64,000 nucleotides of DNA from Colocasia esculenta (GCA_014218235.1 CM024755.1:159271941-159335940); one strand, 5' to 3'. Counted from the first letter of the stretch, positions 11,440-22,640 are shown. The notes: a model not told the origin generated them from the letters alone. A program made the numbers and translations.

Positions 11440-12672
11440 ACTGCTCGCGCATCTCGTTCTCCCGCTCCCATGTCGACTCACCACGGAGTGCCGCTGCCAC
11501 GCAACACGAACTAAAGGGATTGCCTTGTTCCTCAACCTCTCAACTCGGCGATCCTCAATGTGCAACGGAAACTCTGGTACAGTCAACACTGGAGTCACCT
11601 CAGACCACTCTGCACTTGCAGAACGTGAGACTCGTCAGAAAGGTACCTCCGAAGCATCGACACGTGGAACACGTCGTGCACTGCTGCCAACTCTGACGGA
11701 AGCTCAAGTCTGTACGCCAAACCTCCGACACGCTCAGAAATGGTGAAAGGCCCAATAAAGCGAGGACTCACTTTCCACGCTTACCGAACCTCACCACTCC
11801 CTTCATAGGAGACACACGAACAACACCTGGTCTCCTACCTGAAACTCGAGCGGTCGTCTGCTGATCTGCATAACTCTTCTGCCGACTCTGAGCTGACTGA
11901 AGCCTCTGTCTCACAATCTGAACTACCAACTGACTGCTGAACCAACTCCAGCCCCGTGACAACTCGCTCGCCAACCTCGAACCAGTCAAAAGGAGTGCGA
12001 CACGGTCGTCCGTACAAAGCCTCATATGGTGCCAAACCGATACTGGAGTGATAACTATTATTATATGTGAACTCGACCAACGGCAAGTGAGCTGTCCACG
12101 ACCCCTGCCACTCCAGGCAACAAGCTCTAGCATGTCCTCCAAAGTCTGGATAGTCCACTCTGACTGACCGTCTGACTGAGGGTGGTAGGCGGAACTAAAA
12201 GCCAACTCTGTCCCCAAAGCTCTCTGGAAACTGCGCCAGAACCCAGAAGTGAAGCGAGGATCCCTGTCTGACACAATAGAGATCGGCACTCCATGCAAAG
12301 GAACAATCCGCTCTATGTACAACGCGGCCAACCTACTCACACCCCAACTAGTCCTGACAGGCAAGAATCTGGCAGTCTTCGTCAATCTGTCCACAAGAAC
12401 CCAAATGCTATCAAAACCTTCAGCTGTCCTCGGCAAACCACAAACAAGTCAGTCGTCACATGGTCCCACTTCCACATCGGAATCTAACGTGCCCAAAGTC
12501 CTCCTGGACGCTGATGTTCGGCCTTCACCTGCTGACAGACCAAACACCTAGCAATAAAAGCCGCTATGTCTCTCTTCATCCCAGGCCACCAAAACTGACC
12601 TCTCAACCTGTGGTACATCTTGGTCGCCCCTGGATGAATAGAGTACCTGGATCCATGTGCCTCCTGTAACAC
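11440..12672 (-). pseudogene. Tekay-1 integrase and chromodomain, frameshifted
   Basis: The integrase inserts the cDNA into chromosomes. The N-terminal zinc-binding region is at 12672-12484 (H...H in GSRYSIHPG and YHRL, then CLVCQQVK). The catalytic core is at 12436-12070: VDRLTKTARFLPV, SDRDPRFTSGFW with the second catalytic Asp, and DGQSEWTIQTLEDML with the expected Glu. A second open piece, 12158-11835, carries FTYNNSYHSSIGLAPYEALYGR. The GKRGK...SPRY-type C-terminal barrel lies near 11790-11765 and a chromodomain-like end (STWERENE, then REQFPYLF) near 11500-11440. At least four frame changes break it, several in doubled letters. Upstream it is continuous with RNase H. Confidence 0.9.
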
Positions 12673-14300
12673 ACTCTCCTGATAGACTCCTCAACAGGAA
12701 CATAGAGTCTATCTCGGAACCTAACAGTCCCGTCCTCACAAAGCTCAACCTCTGGGAGAAGCAACACACTGTGCAACTCGGGATCTGCCTGCTGAGCCTC
12801 AGCAACCTGCCTCACAACTGTGGGAGCTGCTAACAAACTGCCCAACACACACTGACGACGACTGGACGAAACTCTGAAAGACCCCTCTGTCGCAGACTGC
12901 CACAACTGCCACTCTCTAAGCATCAGATGACTCATATGTGCTTTCCTACTCAAGGCATCTGCAACTACATTCGCCTTTCCAGGCTTATACTCAATGCTGA
13001 AATCATAGTCTTTCAATATTCCATCCATCGACGCTGCCTCATATTCAGATCCCTCTGAGAAAACACATATCTCAAGCTCTGGTGGTCGGTACGGACTACA
13101 AAACTCACTCCGTACATGTAAAGACACCAAATCCGCAAAGCAAACACCACAACTGCAAGCTCTAGGTCGTGGGTCGGGTAACTCTCCTCGTGGGCTTAAG
13201 CTGGCGAGACGCATAAGCCACCACTCGGCCTTGCTGCATCAAGACCGCACCCAAACCAACACCTGAAGCATCTGTGCAAACCTCAAAACCCTCCTCACCT
13301 GAAGGTAAGGCAAGAACTGGCGCCGACGTAAGCAGTCGCTTCAACTCTATGAAGCTCTGCTCACACTGCTCCGACCACTCAAACAGAACTCCCTTTCTCG
13401 TCAACCGAGTCAAGGGTGCAGCAACCTGAGAAAAATCTCGAACAAATCTGCGGTAGTAACCTGCCAAACCCAGAAAGCTACGAATCTCAGACACAGATCT
13501 GGGACTCTCCCACTGCAAAACTGCCTCAACCTTCGCTGGATCCACAGAAACTCCCTCACCTGAGATCACGTGCCCAAAAAGTGAACTGTTGTAGCCAAAA
13601 CTCACACTTACTAAGTTTGGCATACAACTGGTGCTCTCGCAAGGTCTGCAACACGATCCTCAAGTGCTCGGCGTGCTCCTCCTCCGAAGCGGAGTACACC
13701 AGAATGTCGTCAACAACACTACGACAAACCGGTCCAAGAACTGGTGGAACACCTGGTGCATCAGATCCATGAAGGCTGCTGGAGCATTGGTGAGCCCAAA
13801 CGGCATCACCAAAACTCAAAGTGTCCATATCTGGTCCGAAAAGCAGTCCTCTCAATGTCCGAATCTCTAATCCGCAACTGATAGTAGCCCGACCTCAAGT
13901 CAATCTTCGAAAAGACACGAGCAGACTGAAGCTGATCACAAGAGAGATCATCATCCTAGGCAAAGGATACCTATTCTTGATGGTCACTTGATTTAGCTTC
14001 CTATAATCAATACACAACCTCAAGCTACCATCCTTCTTCCGGACAAACAAAACAGGTGACCCCCACGGAGAAAAGCTAGGACGAATATAGCCCTTCTCCA
14101 ACAACTCCTCAAGCTGCCTCTTCAAATCCCTCAACTCTGCTGGTGCCATATGGTACGGTGCCTGTGCAAAAGGTACAGTGCAGGAACCAACTCTACAGTA
14201 AACTCAATCTCTCTCTCTGGTGGTAGACCAGGCAACTCTTCCGGAAAAACATCCGGAAACTCACACACTACGGGAATGTCCCCCACTCCCGAGGCAATCT
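12673..14300 (-). pseudogene. Tekay-1 reverse transcriptase and RNase H, frameshifted
   Basis: The linker VFPEELPGLPPERE (about 14260) leads into the RT. 14149-13895 holds MAPAELRDLKRQLEELLEKG, SPWGSPVLFVRKKDGS and CIDYRKLNQVT. 13855-13556 holds the DDILVYS catalytic pair and CEFWLQ. 13623-13162 holds the thumb (FLGLAGYYRRFVRDFS) and the RNase H start (FEVCTDASGVGLGAVLMQ). 13214-12603 holds YKPGKANVVADALSRK. Order and spacing match Tekay-type pol. The frame changes at least five times, so no complete polyprotein can be read. The protease region just upstream (14300-14680) is too broken to place its DSGA motif. Confidence 0.9.
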
Positions 14301-14679
14301 GTGGTCAAGAGTCACTGCAGAAACTAGGAAACCCTGACAACCAGAAGCAAGTAACCTCCCTGCCCTCAAAGCAGAAACTAAAAAGCGAGAAGTAAGAGGT
14401 ACGATACCCTGGAAGTAGAATGCCGCTGCCCCAGGTATCCGCAAGTGCACCTCTTCTTCTGGCAATCCATCACTGCACCATACCGCTCTAACCAGTCCAT
14501 ACCAAAATCACATCATAATCATGTAACTGCAAGGCAAACAGACGGGCTGACAACAACTGATCCTGCAACTGCATAGGTACCTCCTCGAGACAGTAGGACG
14601 TAAGGACAAAGTCCCCTGTCGGCAACTCTACTGCTACTCAAAAGACTCTCCCGAACTCAACTCTCCAAGGGAGTCTAAA

Positions 14680-16001
14680 AGTCCTCAGACAAAAGAGTGA
14701 GAGGCACCGGAATCAAACAAAACTCTAGCTGCACAACAAAAACTGAAACAGTACCTTCCACCAGGTGAGCTGCCTCCGCGTCTGCACGAGTCAAGTGAGT
14801 AACACGACCTCTACCTCTCGACCCACAGAACCTCCGGTCTGCTGACGGTGCTGCACAAGTGCCTGCTGCTGCTGCTGCTGCACTCGGGGCTGTGACTGGG
14901 TCTGCTGCTGCGGCACACGAGGTAACAAAGGACAATCTCGCGCCATATGACCCATCTGGTCACACCAGTAACACTGACCAGCAAAAGTACGTTGTACCTG
15001 CTGCGAAGGCTGACCTGTCGGCTGCTGAACACTCCCAACCGACTGCTGCCTCTGCTCTGCCTGCCTCCTATCACGCCGAAACTTCCTCCGAGATCCTGAC
15101 TTCGCCGTCGTCCCAGTAGAAGTGGACGCGTAGGAAGTCGTAGTCCTCGGAGTCGTCTGCACACTACCCTGCTGCTGGTGAGGCTGAGAAGGAACTACCT
15201 GCGTCTGATCCTCTGTACTCTGAGCACGAGTCCGCAAGGTGTCTACCTCCAACGCTGCCGCTGTCTGATAGGCTGCATCCAAGTCTGTGACACGAGCAAC
15301 TATCAGTGCCTGCCTGAGCTCTGGCCTCAAGCCTCTCACGAACTGCTGAGTCCTCAGACCCTCATCTCCCATAATCTGCAGAGCATAACGCCCTAGCTCC
15401 ACAAATCTGGCCCTGTACTGCACCACAGTAGAGTCCCTCTACTGCAAGTCCAGAAACTGGTACAACCTCTCCGTCCGAACGTAAGTAGGACAGAAGGCTC
15501 TCTCAAAAGAAACGACAAACTCCTGCCACGGAATCTGTCTAAGTGGGCGAGACTGAAAAGTAGTCTCCCACTCAGCAGACCACCAAGTCAACGCCTGCGC
15601 CTGCAACTGGTAACTGGCTAACAGCACTCGCTCCTCTGGAACACACTCCATGGAACGAAAAGTCCGCTCCACAGCATCTAACCATGCTCGCGCTGCATCT
15701 GGATCAGGCTGGCCCAAAAATTGAGGAGGCTGAAACTGCAAGAACTCCCTCAATACCCTCCCAGTACCACCCTGGGGTATCTGCGCGTCACGGTGCTGAG
15801 CAACAAACTGAGCCATCCCCTCAAGAAATCGAGTCATGTCTAATCCCTGAGCTACCTGAGGTGGAGGTGGCGGTGGCGGAACAATACCACTATGTGCGTC
15901 CTGTGGCAAAGGCTGCGTCTGCTGAGGGGGCGGAGCATCTCCAACCTCCTGACGAGTCGCCTGCTCGGTACTCCCTCTCTAGGACGTCGCCTAGGCGCCA
16001 T
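14680..16001 (-). pseudogene. Tekay-1 gag, one TAG and one frameshift
   Basis: Nucleocapsid/capsid protein of the element. The likely start is the ATG at 16001 (MAPRRRPRE...), followed by an apparent one-base shift into the frame open at 15909-15439. That stretch has a Pro-run, then FLQFQPPQFLGQPDPDAARAW and ALTWWSAEW, typical of Ty3 gag. A TAG, probably from CAG, lies at about 15436-15438 in the LYQFLDLQ region. The frame then reopens at 15426-14791 with VRGLRPELR, a Gln-rich tail and one CCHC knuckle, CYWCDQMGHMARDC. The end of gag and start of protease are unclear. Confidence 0.92.
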
Positions 16002-16129
16002 AGAACTATACACAGACAAAAATAACACATAAATACACTAACTAACTCCGGGCTACATAGCTGCAACTGTACTCTTTATACTCTGAGTTACATGATAAGT
16101 ATTTTCTTATATATATCTCATCAGACCAG

Positions 16130-16141
16130 GCTCTGATACCA
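16130..16141 (-). promoter_or_regulatory. Tekay-1 primer binding site (tRNA-iMet)
   Basis: On the minus strand, TGGTATCAGAGC lies three bases inside the 5' LTR. It is complementary to the 3' end of plant initiator tRNA-Met and fixes the element's orientation. Confidence 0.95.
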
Positions 16142-16144
16142 AAC

Positions 16145-17945
16145 TGTAACGACCCAGAATCCGCATTACCAGTAACAACCAGTAACCTCGAATTCTGACC
16201 GCTAACCCACGAGAAAAGCTCGAAGGGTAGGAAGTGAAAGTCGAGGAGAGACTATATGTAAGAAGATACACACCATGCAAAGCTGTAAAAATTCCACTAT
16301 ATGAACATATCATATACAACCTCAGAGTCTGAGCAAAGTACAGAGTACAGAAGTACAACAAAAAGGTACTACTCACTGCAGCTAGGAGCACCAACACGGA
16401 GTGGCTAGACTCGCCTGGAACGGGAGTGACGAAGACCCCCTGAAAGGGAAGGGAGTGAGTCTCAAGAAAAGAAGACCCAGTAGGGAAAAGTAACCCCACC
16501 GGCAACTAAACTAAAGTGCGGAAAGTAAAAACTGAAAGTAAGTACACGTCGCACCACAACACAAAACTGTAAACCACGCGGCTCAGTAACACACACTCAC
16601 ACACACAGTAGTAGGACTCAGCTAGGGTTGTGGCTCGGCGTCCGTCACCACAGAGGCTCTCACCCCAGCCACGTGTGCACACTACAGACGCTCTCTCTCG
16701 CGTCTGGTCCACGACCGGTTTTTCCCCTACGCTTGACCCTAGCGGTAGAGAAGGGGCTCCATGGAGACCGGCTCAAAACCACCACGAGGGTACGCACAGG
16801 ACAGAGTCACACTCGACGTCCTGGCTCACTAGCGGAGGAAACCACACCTAGTCGTCTAGACGGAGTCGCACCCACGCCTAGGTAACACAACAGAACGGGT
16901 ACACGGTAACGCAACGCGCGTACAACAGACGGAACACACTCAACGTCTGAAACCCCGTACAGTAAGTAAACACCTCGTGCCACAAACAACTACTCAAATG
17001 CACAGGCAGAGTCACACTCTAAGCCTGGCCCACTTGTGCTATCAGGGCGGACATCACATGTCAATCGCCTCTAATCACACAACTCAAGTCTGCTGGGAGA
17101 CAGGAGATTAACGGCCACATCGATTGCCGCCAATATGAGGTAAACGACACTCACCATGTCGTTTATCTGATTAAACGGCAATCGACTTGTCGTTTAAATC
17201 ACCCCTGAAGATCTCAACGTCAACAGATGTGGACGTTGATATCTTAGTCCCCTAAACCCAGAACTGAACCAAATCAGTTCCAATGGGCAGAACCACACAA
17301 CAGAACCTCGAATGATGGAGGGAAACACTTCCTCTCATCAATCTAAACTACCAGCACAACGAAATTAAACAGTCTAACGCCTAGATTGTCCAATTTACCC
17401 AAAATCCGGCATGATACAACTCAACCCTAAACCATGATTTGCACACCAATCACTTAATTGGGCATGCTGGTTTGATGAGGAAGGTTGTAGGAGTTAAGTC
17501 CTACCTCAGAAAGCCTTAAGAATCCCCAAACAGCCACTAATCGCGTCGGATTCCCCCGAAGACTCCGCGCGAATCACACCAAAATCTCGTGTTTCCCGCC
17601 CGATCAAGCAACGCCACACGATCCAGGGGCCTTCCCACGAGCTCAAATCAACCAACAGAGCTGCGGAAATCAAGAAAAGCAAAGGTGGAGGGAAGGAGAG
17701 GAAAGGAGAAAGATAGGTTCTGCTCGGGTCCGGCCCTATTTCAACAGGCCCGACCAGTCGACGTCAACATCACTGGTCGCCTACTGAACCGCCTACAGAC
17801 TAACGTCCAGATCCATGTCGTTGAGTCAACATCAGACGTCCACATCGCTGGATGCTGACTCTGACTCAACGGCAAGCCCTGGCGTCAACCACACAGGACC
17901 TCTAACAGACCCAATAAGGATCCACTAAAGACCCGAGACCTTACA
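16145..17945 (-). repeat. Tekay-1 right LTR (5' LTR)
   Basis: TGTAACGACC...CCTTACA, 1801 bp. It matches 9552-11365 with scattered substitutions and many one-base indels. The promoter that would drive the element lies here; no single TATA box stands out. Confidence 0.95.
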
Positions 17946-18142
17946 GGTATGCCCGTTCTCATTGGAGACGGTGGGTCTGCCAGATTTCGTCTCAGGGGTA
18001 TGCCCGGTGCTCTTGTACATTCTTCTTCATAATAAAATTCTGTGGGCAGGTGGTCGCTGGGGGAGTGATAACATACCGTCTCCTTGAGATAGTATGCATT
18101 CGACGGTGCTGACCATTCACCACTTTTGCCAAAAAAAAGAAG
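17946..18142 (+). mobile_element. LINE-1 3' end and poly(A) tail
   Basis: It starts with the second GGTAT duplication of Tekay-1. It continues the LINE 3' untranslated region (including CATAATAAAATTCTG, a possible polyadenylation signal) and ends CTTTTGCC then A8 at 18131-18138, just before the right target duplication. Confidence 0.88.
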
Positions 18143-18161
18143 AAGTGGTTCTTGGGACTGG
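18143..18161. repeat. Right target duplication of LINE-1
   Basis: AAGTGGTTCTTGGGACTGG, 19 bp, matches 6057-6076 with one base fewer. S1 LTR sequence resumes immediately after it. Confidence 0.9.
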
Positions 18162-18378
18162 ACGTAGGACTTCCATGTGGGAAGGGCCGAACCAGGATAA
18201 AATTCTTGTGCCTTTATGTGTGATTGATTCCGCCAAGTTTTCACTTGTTTCACACACATCACAATAAGTACTAAGGAAGTTATTTAGTGTTGTTTATCGT
18301 TTAGATAAAAATTTTAAGGCGCAAAGAAGTCCTATTCACCCCCCTCTAGGACATCTATAGTGCCATCTCGATCAAACA
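18162..18378 (+). repeat. 3' LTR of Sirevirus S1, second part
   Basis: Continuation of the LTR from 6076. It contains the Sirevirus block GTAGG-hairpin-CCGAACCA (18164-18194), then the typical near-end block CCTATTCACCCCCCTCTAGG, and ends GATCAAACA at 18378. The next five bases, AGATA (18379-18383), are the presumptive target duplication of S1; its partner is outside the window. Confidence 0.85.
18164..18194 (+). promoter_or_regulatory. Conserved Sirevirus LTR hairpin (S1)
   Basis: GTAGG, A, stem CTTCC, loop ATGTG, stem GGAAG, GG, CCGAACCA. The flanks are conserved in the other Sirevirus LTRs here (49835-49865, 62711-62737, 37719-37749) while the stem changes with pairing kept. It lies in the last quarter of the LTR, downstream of the promoter. 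Confidence 0.65.
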
Positions 18379-19648
18379 AGATAACGAGAGAGAGGAGAGA
18401 GAGAAAAAAGATAGGATAAAGAGGGAAGATGAAAAAGAACGGAAGAGAAGAGAGATAGCGAGAGAGATGAGAGAGGGGGAAGGGGGTGCACGGCCTCCTC
18501 CTCTACCTGCATGTATACACTTAGTGAGGAAGGGAGGTGGCGGCGTGGCAGCACGCGGGGCTGCGCGTGGGCAGGCGAGCGGGCGCACGGGCAGGCGGGG
18601 TCGTGCGGTGGGGTGGCTGTGAACATGGCAGGTGCAGGCGTGGCATGGCAGGCGGGGCGCACGGGCGCGGGCGCATGGCCTGGTGCAGGCGCGGGCGCGG
18701 CAACCGGGCACATTGGCGGGCGGCCGCGGGAGGGTGGGCGCAGGCTGACGCGCGTGCAGACGAGTGCGGACACTGGCAGGGCCGCTGGCGCAGGTGCTGG
18801 CAGGCCAAGAGAGAGACCGGGAGAAAAAGATAGAGAGAGAGAGGAAGAAGAAGAAGGGGGGAGAGGGTGTGCGGCATCCAAGAGAAGGAGAGGAGAGAAA
18901 AGATGGGAATGAGAGGAAAGGGAGAGTTTATAAAATAGATAGAGAGAAGAGAGTTAAGGAGAGAGATTTTTGAAAAATAGAGGGGGATTTTAAAAATGAG
19001 AGGGATTTTTGAAAATTGAAAGGATAGAGTGGGGAAGAATAAGATATTTTTAAAAACTAGAATCTCTCATCATTATCTCTTGATCTAATTAGATCCATTG
19101 ACCCATTTAAAACCTCATTTCTTGGCCCATTAGTCCTACAAAACACAACACAAAAGAGGTTTAATCAATTAACGTACTTGTAATCAAATGATAATAGAAT
19201 CTTATGAAATTATCAATTATTTGTCAATAAAATTACACAATTATTTATAAAAATTATGTAATTATCAATAACCCTATCATTTTCACATTCTAGCATAACA
19301 ATTCCTATATTAACATGAACACCGTATAATTATAGAGCTATCTAGCATTCAACATAAGCATGAGGTTGATTATATCAAATCTGAAAACTATCATTTATGC
19401 ATGATACCACATATTGTCATGGTTCCATGATCATCATTTATAAAATGCTTGCAAAGAGGTAACAATCATAATTAAATCCATTCTAGACTAACATGTAATC
19501 ACTAAACATTGTATACAAGTGTAATTCAACAATATTCCATGTACATTCATGTAGCATTAATTCATTTCAGAATTGAGGATTTTCATTCATGTAGCAATCA
19601 TTCACTCATTCAATTCATTTACAATAACAGTGTTCAGAATTGCCAATA
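18379..19648. other. Unassigned: GA-rich, GC-rich, then AT-rich
   Basis: Three blocks: a GA-rich tract (18379-18530, and again 18800-18990); a very CG-rich core with repeated GCAGGCG and GGGCGCG words (18530-18800); and an AT-rich part (18990-19648) with TTATAAAATAG near 18930. The long ORFs across the core run in several frames on both strands, are low complexity and have no domain. The layout resembles a Ty3 LTR in minus orientation, but ends and target duplication cannot be fixed. Both neighbours are termini of the same Sirevirus LTR family facing each other. Confidence 0.35.
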
Positions 19649-19768
19649 TGTGGATCTAGATGGAGCTAATGATGTCCTAGAGGGGGGGGGGGGGGGGGGG
19701 TGAATAGGACTTCTGAATTTCTTGCTAAGAGAAGTTAGATCTGAAATACACCAAACAAAAATCAATGA
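19649..19768 (-). repeat. LTR end of a second S1-family Sirevirus (S4), cut by gap
   Basis: TGTGGATCTAGATGGAGCTA, then GATGTCCTAGAGG...TGAATAGGAC, is the reverse complement, with changes, of the S1 LTR end at 18300-18378. The orientation is therefore opposite to S1. A 19-G run lies inside it, and the sequence enters the N gap after 120 bases. Possible target duplication CAATA at 19644-19648. Confidence 0.7.
19682..19700 (+). repeat. 19-G homopolymer
   Basis: It sits where S1 has six C on the opposite strand (CACCCCCCTCTAGG). It is an expansion of the LTR-end G tract or a homopolymer consensus error next to the assembly gap. Confidence 0.9.
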
Positions 19769-19868
19769 NNNNNNNNNNNNNNNNNNNNNNNNNNNNNNNN
19801 NNNNNNNNNNNNNNNNNNNNNNNNNNNNNNNNNNNNNNNNNNNNNNNNNNNNNNNNNNNNNNNNNNNN
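19769..19868. other. Assembly gap (100 N)
   Basis: Exactly 100 unknown bases, the usual placeholder for a gap of unknown size. It hides the rest of the S4 LTR and the 3' end of the PMD gene to its right. Confidence 1.
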
Positions 19869-22361
19869 TGTGCGCAGCTGATCCCTCTCTGCCGCCACTC
19901 TATCAACCCCTCCTGCAAATGGGTTCGCCGGTCGGTGGCGGTCCTCAGCTCTGCACACTGTGGAAAAAACCAAGTCAGTGCCAAGCTTAAATAATATTCA
20001 AACTAATTCACTATCTTAATACCTGCTCTGTCAGCTCGGCCTGCGCTCCTCGGCCCTCCTCACCGCGTCTTCTAGTCGGTCTCCAGATCCGACTGGGAGC
20101 TCTCTGCTGCTCTAGAGAGGATGCACCGGCCTGTGCCCTCTTCACTGGTCTAGCTCCGCACACTAACATGCAACACTTGTTAGTTTCCCAATAAGCTAAA
20201 AAATTGGTAAGCTATCGAAGTCTAAGTAGGTACTTACCAGTGATCTGCCTCCCTCTGCGCCTCCCGGTACTACATGCCGAATGCAGTAGGGCCCAAAGTG
20301 AAGCAATCCCCAGGTCACGTCCACCTGCAATTCATTCCAAAACCGTCAGCTCATTCAATAAAAAGGCAATTAGAGAGTCTGAGTTGAGCGGAGGTACCTG
20401 TCACCTCGCGCTCTATAGACCTCGCCCATATTTCAAGGCAAATGCCTGCAGGTACGCGGCGTTTCGATGCGGCCTGAACCTGACCTGCCTACGCGGCACT
20501 CCCAGTCGTCTATCTGCTCGCGGGCTCGCTCGCGCTAGTCGTGGTGTCGTGCAGTCCTCGGAACCTCCGACCAGGCCTAGGGGTCCGGTCTTAGCTCGGG
20601 GAACTCCACCACACTCTGACGTAGGCGAGGGACCTCTGAGTCAGATAGTGGTGGAGAGGGGTAGCACAAGGTTGAGAGCGTGGATCAACACCGTCCTACC
20701 GAAGTGGGGCGGGCCAGCTCCAACCAGGGTTGTCCCTCGGCTGCCACCCTAAATATGGCTGCCACACCACCTGCACATCAAGCACATCTGTCAATAGCCA
20801 AGTAATTAAAGCTAATCAATTGAACTCAGAGAGGGGTTAGAGCAATTACATCTAGCTAAGGGTAGAGATCGATGGCGTCCTGGAGAGACGCCAGCTGGTC
20901 CCTAGGGGGGGGGTGTCACGACACGGCACCCAGCGCCGAGCTATGGGCACAAGGCCCAGTAGCTCCAAGGTCCTCCTCAGGCCAGGGAGGTGGAGGTAGG
21001 CCCAGATCTGCAAGAAAAGCATGAAAGCACGGTTAGTTCACATTTAATATCGAAAGGGAAGTTTAAGTAGAGAAGCAGAGGGAGAGTGTACTGAAGGAAG
21101 GGGTAGAAGCTGATGAGACGTTTGCCTGTCTGAGGAACCCAGGCTCTCGAACTGGTGCACCAGGAACGCCGCTCCCACGCATAGCTCCCCACCTGCCCTA
21201 GGTCCTCTAGTAGTGGCAGGAAACGACAATGAACGGGGTCGCCCCCTCGTAGCAAACAACAGTCATCCAAAGAAGATGATGAGGAAAGCCTTAGGTCCAA
21301 GTCTGCCTGTGCCCTTGGCTCACTAGCTAGCCTCTCACTGCAGCCCTCAGTCAACCTCTATAGTGCTTATCTACAGATCGGCCACCCCTCTGCCAGTGTG
21401 GAATAGCCCTAGGCTCTCCTGCAGCTCAACCATAGAGAGGAGGGAGGACCTCTGCCCTACAGTCAAAACCTAGCAGCTATGGGCCAGCTCTCGGTAGCAA
21501 GGGTAGGTATAACCGCTCACCGGACGCTCGTGCACTCTAAGGCCGGTGACATGCTCACATCATCCCAGTTGGGGATCATATGTCCGCATGGAAAGCACGA
21601 AGGTAGTCGCCTCCGTGTCCCACCTATTGCGCAGGGCCTGGGTGAGAGGGGCGTCCGCCTTATCCACTCCATCCTGAGAACCTCCCCAAACCCCATCTCC
21701 ACTAAACATACCTTCTGGACCCTGGGAAAGCTAGATACACTGCTAAAACAAGAATCCAGGAAACCGGGCCCTCATTTCTCTCTGCATGCACAAATCAGTC
21801 CATTAAAACAGTTATTCATGTTTCGATTTGGTCTCTCGGCTGAGGTTGCGCCTGCCAAGAAGGTGCGACCTTGTCGCGACGCCCCGATGGGCCGCGACAT
21901 AGTCACGCCCCCTTGTAAAACCGTGACCTTGTAGCGACGGCCTTTGCAGACGCGACATGGTCGCGGCCTTCGTCCCCGTCGTGACATCTGGTGTCGTGAC
22001 GGGTCGGGCCGTCGTGTTCTCAGACGCAGCCAACTAGAACTTCCCTTGTCCAGTGGCCATTTTTCTGGGCGTCATGCCTACATTGGGCCTTCTAGGGGCT
22101 TCTCTATGCATCGACATTCACAAATCATAAGTAAGAGTCTCTAATACATACCTTTTGCATCGCTTGCTCGCGAGCCCTTGCCGCCACCTTGACGTTGACC
22201 ATAGGCACCTCCTCTTCTTCCATCTCCACATCCGGCATCACCTCCTCCGTCGGAGGTGCCTCCTCCCACCGCCGAGAGCTCCCCCTCGTCACCGGCCACT
22301 TCCTCCTCCCATCGCCAAGCGAACCGCCACCACCATCACCTCCATGGCTGCTTCCCTCCAT
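19869..22361 (-). pseudogene. Plant mobile domain (PMD) gene 1, multi-exon, decayed
   Basis: PMD proteins occur as host genes (MAIN/MAIL-like, PP7 long-form-like) and as passengers of transposons. Exon 1 (22361-22136) starts MEGSSHGGDGGGGS and ends AREQAMQK before GTATGT. A later exon (about 21700-21400) holds RWDTEATTFVLS and a GHMIPNWDD piece in a shifted frame. The next (about 21350-21120) holds GGDPVHCRFLPLLEDLGQV and SYAW, with a one-base insertion before GAAFLVHQFESLG. Another (21009-20850) reads IWAYLHLPGLRRTLELLGLV and ARRWVPCRD. Small exons follow to 19869. One clean intron is visible: it starts GTATTAAG after ...AELTEQ and ends TTTTCCACAG before CAELRTATDRRTHLQEG, a short coiled-coil-like piece. 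Exon boundaries are otherwise approximate. The 3' end lies in the gap. Confidence 0.65.
21850..22015. repeat. TCGCGAC-type box cluster inside PMD gene 1
   Basis: Words such as TTGTCGCGACGCC, GGGCCGCGACATAGTC, TAGCGACGG, ACGCGACATGGTCGCGG, CGTCGTGACATC and GTCGTGACGGG lie within about 165 bp, mostly in an intron of PMD gene 1. They are variants of the palindrome GTCGCGAC. Confidence 0.7.
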
Positions 22362-22524
22362 CGCCGGTTTAGGGGAGATTGAGTGAGAGATTGAGAGTGG
22401 GAAAGAGAGAGAGAGACAGAGTGCAGAGAGTGGGGGAAATCGTCAAGGAGAAATCGCCGGAGTATGGAAGATTTTTAGCGCGTGAGGGAGGAAAGGGGGG
22501 TTTCTGCGTTTTTGAACCACCGGT

Positions 22525-22640
22525 TTATGTCGCGACGCCTTTGGACATCGCGTTAATGTCGCGGAAGCTAGGTGGGCTGCGACACTGTCGCGCCCCGCCA
22601 CCCCGTCGCGACCTTTAGGCGACGTCTGTAGGGGTCGCTA
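22525..22640. repeat. TCGCGAC-type box cluster upstream of PMD gene 1
   Basis: GTCGCGACGCC, CATCGCGTTAATGTCGCGG, TGCGACACTGTCGCGCC, GTCGCGACC and GGCGACG occur within 115 bp, about 165 bp upstream of the gene's start. The same arrangement precedes PMD gene 2 (24395-24480). Confidence 0.75.

Larger units (their letters stand above)
9552..17945 (-). mobile_element. Full-length Ty3 Tekay/Del element (Tekay-1)
   Basis: Complete minus-strand chromovirus of 8394 bp with two LTRs (16145-17945 as 5' LTR, 9552-11365 as 3' LTR), TG...CA ends, a 5-bp target duplication, an initiator-Met primer site, a polypurine tract and gag-protease-RT-RNase H-integrase-chromodomain order. A remnant C-terminal chromodomain (STWERE...REQFPYLF) supports the Tekay/Del lineage. 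Coding regions contain several single-base shifts and a TAG in gag. The LTRs are very similar but differ by many one-base indels. The element looks recent but is inactive as read. Confidence 0.95.

Noticed and set aside
12249..12669. Plus-strand ORFs across Tekay-1 pol
   Set aside because: They are antisense shadows of the minus-strand integrase; no independent motif.
15436..15438. Possible regulated TAG within Tekay-1 gag
   Set aside because: It lies inside the capsid region, not at the gag-pol boundary, and the gene also has frameshifts.
18372..18912. Overlapping Pro/Ala- or Gly/Arg-rich ORFs of 100-169 codons on both strands
   Set aside because: They arise from CG-rich low-complexity DNA with few stops; several frames are open at once and no domain or start context supports any of them.
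20204..20752. Plus-strand ORF of 182 codons
   Set aside because: It overlaps antisense the exons and introns of PMD gene 1 and has no recognisable domain.
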